From the NCBI GenBank assembly GCA_026315105.1, contig CM048745.1, forward strand, positions 741,874,506 to 741,938,505: a DNA stretch of 64,000 nt, written 5' to 3'. The position numbers and the translations under genes are program-made. The notes under the pieces are model-generated. The model did no database searches. It saw only the letters and a program-made list of their open reading frames with translations, and had not been told where the DNA came from. This document shows positions 9,909 to 21,439 of this stretch, piece after piece. The stretch's first letter is position 1. Each line of letters begins with the position of its first letter. This stretch comes from Locusta migratoria (lineage: Eukaryota > Arthropoda > Insecta > Orthoptera > Acrididae).

Positions 9909-11276
9909 TCACACCCCCCCCCCCCCCACTGGCATACGAGAGAGTGAATCAGCAACAAGATTGTCCTTGCCCGTAATGTATTCCACAGAGAAATGAAACT
10001 GTTGCAAGAACAGTGCCAATCTGGTAATCCGGTTATGATAAAGGTTGCACTCCTGAATGTAAATCAAAGCCTTATGGTCTGTGAATACAATAGTTTTGTG
10101 GCCTAGTAAATAGTTTCTGAATTTTGTGAAAGCCCAAAAAATTGCTAAAAGTTCATTTTTTGTAACGGTGTATGTCTTCTCGTGTTTCTTTAATGTCCTG
10201 CTTGCAAATGCAATGGTCCGGTGTTCTGGCTGGTTATCAATTGTTTTCACTTGAAACAAATGAGCACCAATTCCATAATCACTACTGTCAGTACTTAAAC
10301 AAAACGGTAATGACAAGTCCGGCCTGTATAAAATATTGCTGTTACAAAGCTGCTTTTTTATCTCTTCAAAGGCTTGTATGCATTCTTCTGACCAATTCCA
10401 AACAGTATTTTTCTTCAGCATATTGTTCAAACATGGGGCATTCAAGGCTTGAGTACTTATATATTTGCAGAAAAATCCACACATGCCAAAAAAGGATTTG
10501 AGTTGTTTCTTTGTCTTGGGCACAGGAAACTTTGCTATGGCTTCAATTTTCTCATTGTCTGGGAGTATACCTTCTTCAGTTATAATGTTACCAAGAAATT
10601 TTAACTGTTCCAAAGCAAATTTACATTTTTCTAGCTTAAGAGACATCCCTCCTGCTCTTAATCTTCTGCACACTTCTTCCAGTAAGCTTATGTGTTCCTC
10701 CCAGGTTTGACCAGTGACAAGGATATCATTCACATTCACAGTTAACTTTTCAGAAAGATCTTTGCCTAAAACCAAATCCAAAGCTCTGATAAATTCAGCT
10801 ATAGAAACATTTAATCCGAATGGGAACACGCAGTACTGATAGCTTCTTCCGTTATACAAGAAAGCAGTGTACTTCCTTGAGTCTCTGGCAAGTGGCACCT
10901 GATGAAAACCAGACGTCAAGTTCAGAATAGTCATATGTTTTATATGTTCAAATTTATACAATAGTTCATCGATGCTCTCTGTATGGTCAGTTTCCCTTTC
11001 TAAAAACTTGTTCAGATGTCTGGAGCCTAGTACAATTCTCACATCTCCAGTCTTCTTGGATATCTCGATGATCGGGTTGTTGTATTCACTAGTACTCTTC
11101 TGAATTATGTTCCAGTTTTCCATATTTTCAAGTTCTTTCTCTACAGCTTTCCTTTTTGCAATAGGGACACCGTATGGTTTGATGTAAAATGGTTTGTGTG
11201 GTTTGACCCGCAAGGTACACTGGTAGTTTTTCACTCTCCCCCGTCTGTCATCGAACACATCATGATAGTTCCACAA
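9909..11276 (-). pseudogene. LTR-1 reverse transcriptase and RNase H
   Basis: 455 open codons. RT: 'NNPIIEISKKTGDVRIVLGS' (fingers), 'MTILNLTSGFHQVPLARDS' (residues about 115-133), 'YCVFPFGLNVSIAEF', 'LTVNVNDILVTG' at the YxDD position (about 198-209), thumb 'KTKKQLKSFFGMCGFFCKYI'. RNase H: 'LSTDSSDYGIGAHLFQVK', 'VTKNELLAIFWAFTKFRNYL', 'IVFTDHKALIYIQ', 'GKDNLVADSLSRM' with all four acidic residues. Both RT catalytic positions carry Asn (usual LDL..GFHQ is LNL; YVDD is NVND), so polymerase should be dead although the frame is open. The frame ends at a poly-C/poly-G run that may itself have slipped. Confidence 0.92.
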
Positions 11277-11455
11277 GACTCTTCTCAGCTCTTCTCTTTG
11301 TCTAATTTGTTGGCTTCCTCCACCTTGGCATTTACGTTTTCATGATAATTAATATCCTCCATGGTTTCTTCAGGCTCTTCATGCATGTCTTCTACATCTC
11401 TATTATGATCTAATAAATGTAATTCTACACTCTGCTTACTCAGGCTATTCCCATT
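11277..11455 (-). other. LTR-1 protease-RT spacer
   Basis: Short acidic linker in broken frames between the protease C-terminus and the RT start. Nothing distinctive. Confidence 0.4.
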
Positions 11456-11983
11456 TTACAATATCATAGCAGTACAATGTAACACACCAGTCTTTGGGTC
11501 CACAAACATAACTTTTCTTCCTCCCCAGTCTAATACAGCATTCACTTTCATGATCCAGTCAGTTACTAGTAAGATATCCACAGACAGATCAGGTATTACT
11601 AGACATCCTTGACATAGATTGATATCATTCACACTAAAATTTAACAAGGCTTACCTGTTAACTATCTTGCTGTATGTTCCAGTAGAACCCTTGATCTTGA
11701 TTCATACTACAGGCATCTCCATGTAGTCTGGTACATGTTCCACACAATCTCTAAATTGTTCAGAAATTCCACTGATTGGACTACTTGTATCAACTAACGC
11801 TTCCTTGCCTTTTCCATCAATCAACTCAGTAATATATGGGCATCCAGTGACATCATATTGTATATCTTCCTCTTCTTCATGAGTAATATCTTCAATAACA
11901 TCTTCATGTTTCATAGTACAGGAATCATCATTAGCTTGTACATGATTCAGGGACACATTACTTTCAACAGGTTGACGAGCCAT
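11456..11983 (-). pseudogene. LTR-1 aspartic protease (split by stops)
   Basis: Two open minus frames. 11702-11983 contains 'GCPYITELIDGKGKEALVDT' then SSPIS; the Asp-Thr-Ser is the active-site triad position (usually DTGA or DSGA). 11456-11647 holds the second half: 'GCLVIPDLSVDILLVTDWI', which matches the ILG.DWL strand that ends retroviral-type proteases. Between them the frame is interrupted near 11650-11700. The enzyme would cleave Gag-Pol; the broken frame and the Ser in place of Gly suggest it does not. Confidence 0.75.
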
Positions 11984-12022
11984 ACATACATTAGCAACAC
12001 AATTGTCATTGGTAACACACTG

Positions 12023-12900
12023 CTATAATCTAGGCACATTATCTTCTAACTCATGATATTTACACAGTAACTTATCTAGAACATTGGCTTTCTCTTCCTT
12101 GTCAATGAAGCTCTGTATGACATAATGCAAGATGTTTTTCCCTACCTCTTCTTGTCTGTTTCTGCTTCGACAACTTTCAGTACTGCTCAATTTCACTGGT
12201 ATGACATGATTCTCACAAGACTTGACATCATCTACAACACACTCTGTCTCACACTGGCCACCAGACACGATGCAACCTTCCTTGACTTCAACATAAATCA
12301 TCCCTTCAAGTTCCTTCTCCAAATCTCCAAACTCCATGACCTCCACATCTTATTCACTATCTTCTTCACTATCTTCAACACTGTCATCCTCTGACTTCTC
12401 TGAACTCACACTAGACAAAACATCAAAATCTTCATGATTCTCAGTCTTCACAGTTTCATGAGCAGTAACATTCGGTCTGTCTTCAGCATCTTCAATCTTA
12501 TCACTTAGCAATTTACACAGACCAAACACATCATGTTCTCCACTTATTTTGGGTTCTTCTACAGCCATGTCTTCACTTGCATTATACATATTGGCTACAG
12601 TATCATCATCTCTTCTGGTTCTATACACTTTTCCTCTTCTTTCCAAGCCTGGTTCTTAATGACTTCCCAAAGTTCTTTGTTAAACTTGAGCTGATTTACC
12701 CTTTGTGTTACCTTCTGTCTGGGCTGTCTATATGCTCATTTTCCCATTTGTGTCCAAATCTGATCCAGTTTGTGGTAGCCTGATTTCTTGTCCTATTTCT
12801 CACCCCAAACTGACAGGCTTCCATAGGGGCAACATTTAGTTTTCTGCCCGTTTCCATTATACTTGTAGTAACCTTGGTTCCTATCATTTCTTCCTTGTTT
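12023..12900 (-). pseudogene. LTR-1 acidic gag-pol linker
   Basis: Open pieces 12350-12646 and 12023-12346 encode a long Glu/Asp/Ser-rich stretch ('SSEKSEDDSVEDSEEDSE') and a mixed segment ('FIDKEEKANVLDKLLCKYHE'). Such a long acidic region between capsid and protease is unusual for Ty3/Gypsy, but family B (63154-63840) has one in the same place. No CCHC zinc knuckle is visible in any frame. Function unknown. Confidence 0.55.
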
Positions 12901-12936
12901 GTTCCTGTAATCCATACTACCACCTTGCTGTCTACT

Positions 12937-14151
12937 TCAGTTCTCATGACTATCTTCTTGGTAATTATCTCTTCTGTCTTTTCCATGATGGTCTTCTTGG
13001 TAGCGGTTTCTCTCCCTTTCTCTCTCATAACTTCTGTCTAATCTTCCAACAAATCTTAAGAACTCCTCAATTGAATCGTCAGGTCTACAATCTAATGCTT
13101 GCTGTATTCTACCTCGTAATCTTCTATGTAGAGTGTCCACCAATGTGGTTTCATCTAAAGGTGAGTCAAGATGCACTAATTTTCTGATTTCAGCCTCACA
13201 AAAGTCCCTCATATTCCCATAACTTTCCCTGTACTTTCCCCCATGCAAGAAATCACTTTTTACTCTAGCCTGCTTAATTTTGGACCAGAATTTATTCAAA
13301 AAGCTCCTCTCAAACTCACTATATGACATGTCCTCTGTATCTAACTGATTGACCCAAGTATAAGCTTCATTGTCCAAAAATCTCTTTACAAATTTAATTT
13401 TCATTGCATCAGTCATTTCTACAGTGAAGTTGTCAGAGCAATGACGTAAAAAGTCTTTAGGATGGATTTTCCCTTCCCCAGGGTATGTCTTAATTACTAC
13501 ATTTGCCCAATTAAAGCCACCACAGATCGACATTTTGCTATTTACTACACTTTCTTGCAAGGAATTGATCCTTTGGCTGAGGTTATACAAATCCTCCTAA
13601 ATAATACCTTTAGAATTTGTCACACTTTCACTAATTTTATTTTCTAATGACACTTTAACTTCCTGAATTTCAGTTTTTCTAATTTTATTTTCCTGATCAA
13701 AATACTTTTCTACAGTAATAATTTTGTTTTCAAGGTCAGACTCAACATTACTGATTGTACTCTCTACTACAGTCACACGAGTGTCCAGCTGTTCATGTCC
13801 TAACTTCATTGCCCTTTCAAGATCACATGTTTGTTTCCTGACTTCGTCAACTGCCCTGTTTGTTTTGTCCAACTGAGACTTTAAATCTGCTAAACCGTCA
13901 TCTAACTTTTTGCTCAGATCGCCCTTAACTGCCGTCACTTCCTTTCTAACAGATTCTACTTGTTTACTCACTTCATGATTTCCCTTGTCAATACACTCAG
14001 TTAATTGTTCTGTAAATCGATTTAACAACTCTATAAGACCTGGTGATGAAAGAATTATTTCTTCACTATTTGATACATTGCTACAAGGTGTACTGGCTGT
14101 CACATTCTGTTCTGACATTTCTACACTAGATTTCCTATTCTCAGTTGACAA
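12937..14151 (-). pseudogene. LTR-1 gag: coiled coil plus capsid, one in-frame TAG
   Basis: 14151-13597 encodes 184 residues: a Ser/Thr-rich start, then heptad-like coiled coil ('ECIDKGNHEVSKQVESVRKE', 'KKLDDGLADLKSQLDKTNRA'). A single TAG (13599-13597) follows and the same frame continues through 12937 as a capsid: 'KIKFVKRFLDNEAYTWVNQL', 'FLNKFWSKIKQARVKSDFLH', 'YGNMRDFCEAEIRKLVHLDS', 'PDDSIEEFLRFVGRLDRSYE', ending in an Arg/Glu-rich basic tail. The capsid aligns by eye with family B at 31900-32200 and 62880-63260. One stop in otherwise continuous gag is either a recent nonsense change or readthrough. Confidence 0.85.
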
Positions 14152-14380
14152 CGCCTTTTACGGTGGTGAACAATCCAGACTAGACATACAAATGACTAAG
14201 TGCTGCTGTACTTATCTTGTTATTCAGTGTCCAGCGATGCGACGATCCGGGCCCAAGCATCTAAATTCCATGTTTAAGTGCTTCGTTTTTCTTTGCCATA
14301 TAATTCCAACATTGATTAAATACTTCCAACCATACTTCTCCTGCAACACAAACAATCTGTAGACACTGTATATGACGGAA

Positions 14381-14399
14381 TCCCAGCTATGCTCCACCA
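14381..14399 (-). other. Candidate primer-binding site of LTR-1
   Basis: Two bases inside the 5' LTR the minus strand reads TGGTGGAGCATAGCTGGGA. It starts with TGG, complementary to a tRNA CCA end, at the right spacing. I could not match it to a specific tRNA. Confidence 0.35.
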
Positions 14400-14401
14400 T
14401 T

Positions 14402-15471
14402 TATAATGTTTTTACTAGATTCTTAAGTAATTATAGTTCATTCTACCACTTCCGAACAAGATACTTAGCTTCTCAACATTGTGATGTATGGTGGTTCTGC
14501 TCGCTGCAACATTATTCTCCTGGGGCATCGTGGTAGAAATAAATACTTGTAGGTACAATTTATCACTTCTTCTTTAATTTGCAATCAAACAACTTCTCCA
14601 CTAAAACATTACAACTTCAAAATATATACAAAGCATCAGAACTTAGCTGGTAGTACTTCCATTTCAAAAGACTGACATAGCTTCCAGTGCACTTTAGAAA
14701 AGCCAAAACTCCAACTCCCTCCCGCAAGGCGGTGAGGCAAATATATAACATTGACAATAATGACGTTACATAATGCATTGTTCATAACAATTGAATATAC
14801 CAATTTACAATTACCGAACACAACAGTAAAACATTTCATGTATACAAAAATAATCACAATATAAAATGAAAACTATACATACAATAATTTTACATGGCTC
14901 GTATATTTTTAAGTCTTAACCTCGTTTCTTTTTTTATGACAATGAAGCGGAATGTTAAATGGCAATTAATATGTTTCTAACATATATTGAACTATCAAAT
15001 ATCTTGCCAATTCTCAAAATAAGTTCAAAATCTCACTTCGGTAAACATATACAAAGAATTACAATAATCAAATCTCGACTATTACATTAACACAATTAGC
15101 TGGTAAACACAACTTGTTTATGAGCCTGAAATATATACAATGCTATTTATTTTCATTTCTTTTTGTTTTTCACAAAAGTTTTTTACAATTAGTCTGTTTA
15201 AGTCTTTAAATAACATACAATGACGAAACTATTGTTTATAGAACTGTCTGGAAAGAAAATATATGAAACTCTTAATTAATGAAATCTATCACTTATTTTA
15301 ATCACAGTATCACCAAGACACTGTCCTACACTGATTCCTAGGCTGGCTATTTCGTTTTTAACTAACTTCACATGCAACATCTATATCACTATTGAACCAC
15401 ACGATTCTGGGTCCATCGCAGATGGTATCATACGAAAACATTGAGATGAGAGCGCCAGCAGTATCATTACA
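14402..15471 (-). repeat. LTR-1 5' LTR (right copy)
   Basis: 1070 bp, direct copy of 7841-8893. Plus-strand left end is TATAATG (one change from TGTAATG), right end CATTACA. Followed by TTGT. Differences from the left LTR are scattered single bases, so insertion is old but not ancient. Confidence 0.93.
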
Positions 15472-15487
15472 TTGTGCTTCTCAAGTT

Positions 15488-16032
15488 ATTTTGAAAGAAT
15501 CATTTTTATGCCAAGGGTACCAAATAATTTTATTTTTTATATTCTACCGATTTCGGCAATTGCTGCCATTAACAGTAAATCAACAACATATTTTACACCA
15601 AAGCCAGTAATATAACATTTTTAGTAAGTAGAGCAATGTCTAATTTACAATAAAATATTGTGAATGTTTCTAAAAGCCTTTCCATTTTACATCATGTAGT
15701 AAGTATTCCTTTAATTAATCCTTAACTGTTACAAATTAGTAAATTCTTTCATGACAAACTCTAACAATTTGTACAGATGACATTATTGACACAATAGTTG
15801 AAGATTAATTAAAGGAATACCTACTATATGATGTAAAATGGAAAAGCTTTTAGACATAATCACAATATTTTATTGTAAATTAGACATTACTGTACTCAGT
15901 AAAATGTTATATTATTGGCTGTGATGTAAAATATGTTGTTGATTTCCAGTTGATGGCAGCAACTGCCGAAACCGGTAGAATACAACAAATAAAAATATTT
16001 CGCAGCGTAGGCATAAGAATGATTTTTTAAAA
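15488..16032. mobile_element. Foldback / long-inverted-repeat element
   Basis: Left arm about 15488-15730, right arm about 15793-16032 as its reverse complement; arms about 240 bp, loop about 60 bp. Shared landmarks: attctaccgatttcggcaat (left) against attctaccggtttcggcagt (right, reversed), caataaaatattgtga, gtattcctttaattaat. Nothing coding. Likely a foldback MITE; superfamily unknown. It lies between the LTR-1 target duplication and the hAT pseudogene. Confidence 0.8.
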
Positions 16033-16071
16033 GTACATCACGTTTGAAGATTGACACCTAAAAATATCATT

Positions 16072-18432
16072 TTCTCAAGTAAATCTTAATCTTAACTTTG
16101 AGAAACTTCTCTTGGCCGAAGCTGTACTGACTGGAACTGTGACCATAATTCTGATTGTTATGTAAACATTTGGATATACTTCTTCCAAATTGTTTTCTAA
16201 AATATACTGAAGAAGCTGTTTTGTGTCTTTGGTTGAGTCTAGTGGATTGGATTTTAAAAGCTGGAGTTCCTCGGAAAGTTCTGAAGGCTGTATGTCACTA
16301 TTTTTACCTTCTTGAAGTATCATATCTAAATCATAACAATGCTTGAGAATGTCCTCTTTGGATAGAGATTTCAAATAACTGATATCATAAATAAAACCAA
16401 ATCGCTCAAAATATTCTTCGAGCGCTTTGAATCAACATTCACTGTCTACTATTACAGCATCTATCATTGTGTTAAAAAAATTAACTCCGTACCGCATTTC
16501 AGCAGATCATATTGCTTCACAAATTTGTTCATAATCGAACATTCAGATTTTTTATTTTTTTATTTTTTATTTATGTATGTATTTATTTATTTTTTTAAAC
16601 TAAAACTCAATTTCATAACTACTTTTTTTACAAACAATCGAGTTTCTGTATCACATGGTTCAAATCCTGTAATGTGGAATTGTTGAATCCAGCCACGGAA
16701 TGAACGCAAAGAGTCAGCAGCTATTTTCAGGTTCACTTGAAGCAACTGCCATAGTTTATCTTTATTTTTCACACATAGTAAAATCGTGTACCACACGTGT
16801 ATTGCAACAATAAACTCAAAAGTTAACATTTCATTCAAGACTGCTTCACATTCACTAAGAGTTTCAGGATCATCAGATTCACTTTTCAGGTCATTCGCAC
16901 TTTCGATGACATCATCATACTGGAATAATATAGCTTTTAATGCTACGATTCTCCTTTCCTATCTTGTTTCAGACAGAGGTTTTATTGTCAATTTTTAGTT
17001 TTTATAAGATCCCAACACTTGTTAGGCCTTGTAAAGACCACATAAATTTTATTGATGAAGCCGAAAAATGTTGTAGCTGTTATAGATGAATTAGCTGCAT
17101 CTATATGAGAAGCAAATTCCAAGAATGTCATACACATGGAGTGAAGAATACTCATGGATTAATGCTGAGTATTCTTCTTCTAACACCTTTATTAATGCCA
17201 ACCATATTGACACCATTATCATATCCCTGTCCTAGACAGTTTCTTTATACCTAGATCATTATTTTCTAATTAATATAAAACTGTATTTGTTAAATACTCC
17301 CCCGTTGTTTCTGCAATGGCAAGAAACCCAAGTGTTCCTCTATCTCTCCAGTTAAGGAATTGAAAAATCTAATATTATTGACATTTGTTCCACATGGCTC
17401 ACATCCCTGGTACAGTCGAGCATAAAGGCATCATATTTTGCTTGTTTGACTCTTTACAATTTCGTTAATGACAGATTTTGACATTAATTCATTTTGGATC
17501 TCGTGGTTCAGACAATGCTGAGAAAGTTGCTTTTCATTAATATGTTGCAAGTGCTCTTTTAGTGTTAGATCATAGTTGGACAACAGTTTAAATAGGTCTA
17601 TAAAATTCTAAATGTTTTAATATCATTCAGGGTAAGGGATTCTCAATGACCTCTAAATGTCAGATTTTGTGAGGCTAAGTAGTTGATAATATCCATCAAT
17701 CTTTCGAACAAGTTATGCCAATACTTTTGTGATTCCCTAATAAAGCTCTCATTTTCCTTATCTACTGTTTTCCTATGTTTTATTCCTTTATAGAATTCCA
17801 TTCATTTAATAATACACTGCATATGTCCTTGACTCTATTCATGGCTTTGAAATATCCAATTCAGATCTTTCCTGTCACAACAGCCTTCTTTTACCATCTG
17901 CGTCTGAAAACGTGAAAAAAGACTACATAGAAAGCTATAAACTTTATTTTGAAATATGGAGTAAACCAACCACCTGCGATGTTGCTCTTCACTGTTACTC
18001 AATTTTCTAGTAAAATAAAATTTAGTAAAATGTCTTATTTGTGTCTTTGGGGTAACACTCATCAGATTTGTAAATGACTCTGTTTTATGAACCAAGTCCC
18101 CTCGATTTTGTGAATCAGAAATATTTTCCCTTCTTAACTTCTTATTCGGCTCAAAATGTTGGATAGCATCAGTTTCGCCCAGTTTTGATGGTGTTAAGGT
18201 TAACAGATTTATTCGACCCTGGTTCTTTTTCAGTGACTACAGAAACTTGGGAGGACAGATTCAACAGAGGCCTCTGGAGCAGATTCACCTGAAGTATATT
18301 TCTTCAGAAATTTAATTATGGTCAATGTCATAGCTCGGTTGGATATAGCTGTCTCAGCTTTTCTTCTTCTTTTTGATCACCGGACTCCCATTTCCTCCCT
18401 ATGCCTCTTTCTCTTGAGGGTCCTCCAGACAT
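16072..18432 (-). pseudogene. hAT transposase pseudogene (ZMYM1 / TTF zinc-finger type)
   Basis: Minus-strand coding remnant in many frames. From the N-terminus: 'MSGGPSRERE' at 18432; TTF-type zinc-finger region at 18095-17835 ('FTRKLSNSEEQHRRWLVYSI', 'FLCSLFSRFQ'); hAT catalytic-region wording around 17450-17000; 16838-16587 ('MNEMLTFEFIVAIHVWYTIL'); C-terminal dimerisation domain at 16374-16075 with 'IRIMVTVPVSTASAKRSFSK'. In the family the last domain pairs transposase monomers. Dozens of stops and shifts. Terminal inverted repeats were not found. Confidence 0.8.
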
Positions 18433-18583
18433 GATGATCTAAAATTTTCTGTTTTGTCGAGTACATTGATAAGTGCAGTTCCATCAAATGGGGTGATTCC
18501 AGACTGTTTTGAGGTTGTTTTTATCATAAATTACATAGGTGTATTAGATTTTATTCTTTGCCAGTGAAGTAGGAAGATGTTGA

Positions 18584-20494
18584 TGTTGTTGTGGTCTTCA
18601 GTCTGGAGATTGGTTTAATGCAGCTTCTTCATCTCCACATAGGAATGGCAACCTTCATCTGTCTGAATATGCTTGCTGTAACCATCTCTTGGTCTTCCTC
18701 TGCAGTTTTTACTCCACACACATCTCTCCAATGCTAAATTCACAATTCCATGATGTCTAAGAATGTGTCCTACCAATATATCCCTTCTTTTAGTCAAGGT
18801 ATGCCAGAAATTTCTTTTCTCCCCAATTCTGTTCAGTACCTCCTCATAGTTATGCGATACACCCACCTAATCTTCAGCATTCTTCTGTAGCACCACATTT
18901 CAAAAGCCTCAATCCTCTTCCTCTCCGCACTGTTTATCGCCCATGTCCCACTCCCACACAGGGCAACACTCCATACAAATGCCTTCAGGAAGGACTTCCT
19001 TAGGCTTAAATCAATATTCGATATTAACAAATTTCTCTTTTTCAAGAATGCTTTTCTACCAATTGCCATTCTGAATTTTATATCCTCTGTACTGCGACCA
19101 TCATTTCTTATTTTACTGCCCAAGTAACAAAACTCATCTACCTCCTTTATTGCTTCATTACCTAATCTAATTCCTTCAGCATCATCTGATTTTCTTAGAC
19201 TGCACTCCATTATCCTAGTTTTGCTCTTGTTAATCTTCATCTATATGCACCTTTCAGCACACCGTCCATTCCATTCAATTGCTCTTCCAGGTCCTTTGCT
19301 GTGTCTGACAGAATTACTATGTCGTCAGCAAAACACAATGTTTTTAATTCTTCCCCCTGAACTTTAATTCCTTCTCCAAATTCCTCCTTGCTTTCCTTTA
19401 TAGCTTGCTCAATGTACAAATTGAATAACATTGGAGAAAGGCTACAACCCTGTCTTACTCCCTTTCCAACCACTGCATCCCTTTCATGACCTTCAACTCT
19501 GACAACCGCTGTCTGGTTTTTGTACAAGTTGTAAATAACCTTATGCTCCCTGTATTTTACTCCTGCTTACTTCAGAACTTGAAAGAATTTATTCCAATCA
19601 ACATTGCCAAAAGCCTTCTCCAAATCTACAAAAGCTGGAAATGTAGGTTTGCCTTTTCTAAATCTATCTTCTAGGATAAGCCATAAACTGAGTATTGCCT
19701 CCCGTGTTCCTACATTTCTCCTGAACCCAAACTGATCTTCCCCGAGGTCGGCTTCTACCAGCTTTTCCATCCTTCTCTAAATAATTTGTGTTAATATTTT
19801 GCAGCCATGAATTATTAAACTGATGGTTCTGTAGTTTTCACACCTGTCTGCACCGTGCAAATTTCTACCAAGCGGCTTCTTCTTTCATTCCTTTTGCCCA
19901 GACCATATTCACCTACTATCTTCCCTTCCCTTCCTTGTCCTACTACCGAATTCCAGTCTCCCATAACAATTAAGTTTTCCTCTCCCTTAATTGTCTGAAT
20001 AATTTCCTTTAGCTCCTCATATATTTCTTCTCTCTCTTCATCATTGGAAGGGCTACTTGGCATATAAACCTGTACTACTGTAGTCGGTGTTGGCTGCGTA
20101 TCTATCTTGACTATGATAATGTGATCTCTGTGTTGCTATTTTCTTATTTATTATCAGACCTACTCCTGTAATACCCCCAACTGATCTTGTATTTATAATC
20201 CTGTACTCACCTGACCAGAAATCCTGTTCCTCTTTCCACCGAACTTCACTAATCCCCACTATATCTAACTTCAACCTATCCATTTTTCTTTTTAAATTTT
20301 CGAGCTTACCTACCCGATTAAGGGATCTAACATTCCAAGCTCCGATCCGAGTAGTTCCCGCCCGGAGATAAGAATGGGGGACTATTTTATCTCCGGAATA
20401 TTTTACCCGAGAGGATGCCATCATCATATGTTCATACAGTAGAGCTGCATGTCCTCGGGAAAAGTAACGGCTGTAGTTTCCCCTTGCTTTCAGC
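18584..20494 (-). mobile_element. RTE-like LINE, copy 1 (EN-RT internal deletion)
   Basis: Minus strand, reading 5' to 3': 5' UTR piece and endonuclease start (20427-20053: 'RIGAWNVRSLNRVGKLENLK', 'VGISEVRW'), endonuclease middle ('VMGDWNSVVGQG', 20063-19815), a join near 19850 straight into RT, RT palm (19770-19237: 'QFGFRRNVGTREAI', 'GKGVRQGCSLSPMLFNLYIE', 'LCFADDIVIL'), thumb (19240-18615: 'FCYLGSKIRNDGRSTEDIK'). About 1 kb between EN and RT is missing compared with copy 2. The 3' end at 18584 has the TGTTGTTG-type repeat. Several frameshifts; dead. Confidence 0.88.
18615..19770 (-). pseudogene. LINE copy 1 reverse transcriptase
   Basis: Open pieces 19770-19567, 19527-19237, 19240-18833 and 18866-18615 together cover RT from 'MEKLVEADLGEDQFGFRRN' to the C-terminal 'LVGHILRHHG' segment. 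FADD at 'TLCFADDIVILSDTAKDLEE' is intact. Each piece is cut by a shift or stop. The C-terminal 'WCYRRMLKIRW' segment is the usual end of this LINE family's ORF. Confidence 0.85.
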
Positions 20495-20496
20495 CT

Positions 20497-21386
20497 CTGA
20501 CAACTGCTGTTTGGTTTTTGTACAAGTTGTAAATAACCTTACGCTCCCTATATTTTACTCCTGCTTGCTTCAGAACTTGAAAGAGTTTATTCCAATCAAC
20601 ATTGTCAAAAGCCTTCTCCAAATCTACAAAAGCTAGAAATGTAGGTTTGCCTTTTCTTAATCTATCTTCTAGGATAAGCCGTAAAGTGAGTATTGTCTCC
20701 CGTGTTCCTACATTTCTCCTGAACCCAAACTGATCTTCCCCGAGGTCGGCTTCTACCAGCTTTTCCATCCTTCTGTATATAATTCGTGTTAATATTTTGC
20801 AGCCATGACTTATTAAACTGATGGTTCTGTAGTTTTCACACCTGTCTGCACCTGCTTTCTTTGGAATGGGGATTATAACATTTTTCGTAAAGTCTGAGGG
20901 TACTTCACCTGTCTCATACATCTTACACACCAGGTGAAACAATTTTGACATGGCTGGTTCTCCCAGAGACTTCAGTAGCTCTGAGGGAATATCATCTACT
21001 CCAGGGGCCTTGTTTCGACTTAGGTCTTTCAGGGCTCTGTCAAATTCTTCTCTCAATACAGTGTCTCCTATTTCATCTTCATCTACATCCTCTTCCCTTC
21101 CTACAATATTGTCTCGAAGTTCATTTCCTTCATAGAGCCCCTCTATATACTCTTTCCACCTTTCAGCTTTCCCTTCTTTGCTGAGAACTGGTTTTCCACC
21201 AGTGTCCTTGATATTCATAAAGCTGTTTTTCTTATCTCCAAATGTTTCTTTTATTTTCCTGTAGGCTGTATCTATTTTTCCCCTATTTATACATTCTTCT
21301 ACATCCTTGCATTTGCCTTCTAGCCACTCCTGCTTAGCCATTTTGCACTTCCTGTCAATCTCATTTCTTAGTCGTCTGTACTCCAT
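20497..21386 (-). pseudogene. LINE copy 2 reverse transcriptase, N-terminal part
   Basis: 298 codons: linker ('ECINRGKIDTAYRKIKETFG'), RT fingers ('LSRNKAPGVDDIPSELLKSL', 'VIIPIPKKAGADRCENYRTI'), palm start ('TFLAFVDLEKAFDNVDWNKL', first catalytic Asp). Ends before FADD because the element joins copy 1 at about 20494. The piece is open throughout. Confidence 0.88.
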
Positions 21387-21439
21387 TTTGCCTGTTTCAT
21401 TTACTGCATTTTTATATTTTCTCCTTTCATCGATTAAAT

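Larger units (their letters stand above)
7841..15471 (-). mobile_element. LTR retrotransposon (Ty3/Gypsy-like, LTR-1) with both LTRs, no integrase
   Basis: Element on the minus strand bounded by two direct LTRs (7841-8893 and 14402-15471) and the 4-bp duplication TTGT (7837-7840, 15472-15475). Minus-strand order: 5' LTR, gag with coiled coil and capsid, acidic linker, protease, RT, RNase H, about 1 kb without recognisable integrase, G-rich polypurine tract, 3' LTR. RT and RNase H resemble Ty3/Gypsy. Dead: RT active-site changes, a stop in gag, several frameshifts. It sits beside a foldback element at 15488. Confidence 0.9.

Noticed and set aside
14202..14362. Possible env-like gene between LTR-1 gag and 5' LTR
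   Set aside because: It lies upstream of gag in the leader; env would be at the other end. No transmembrane pattern.
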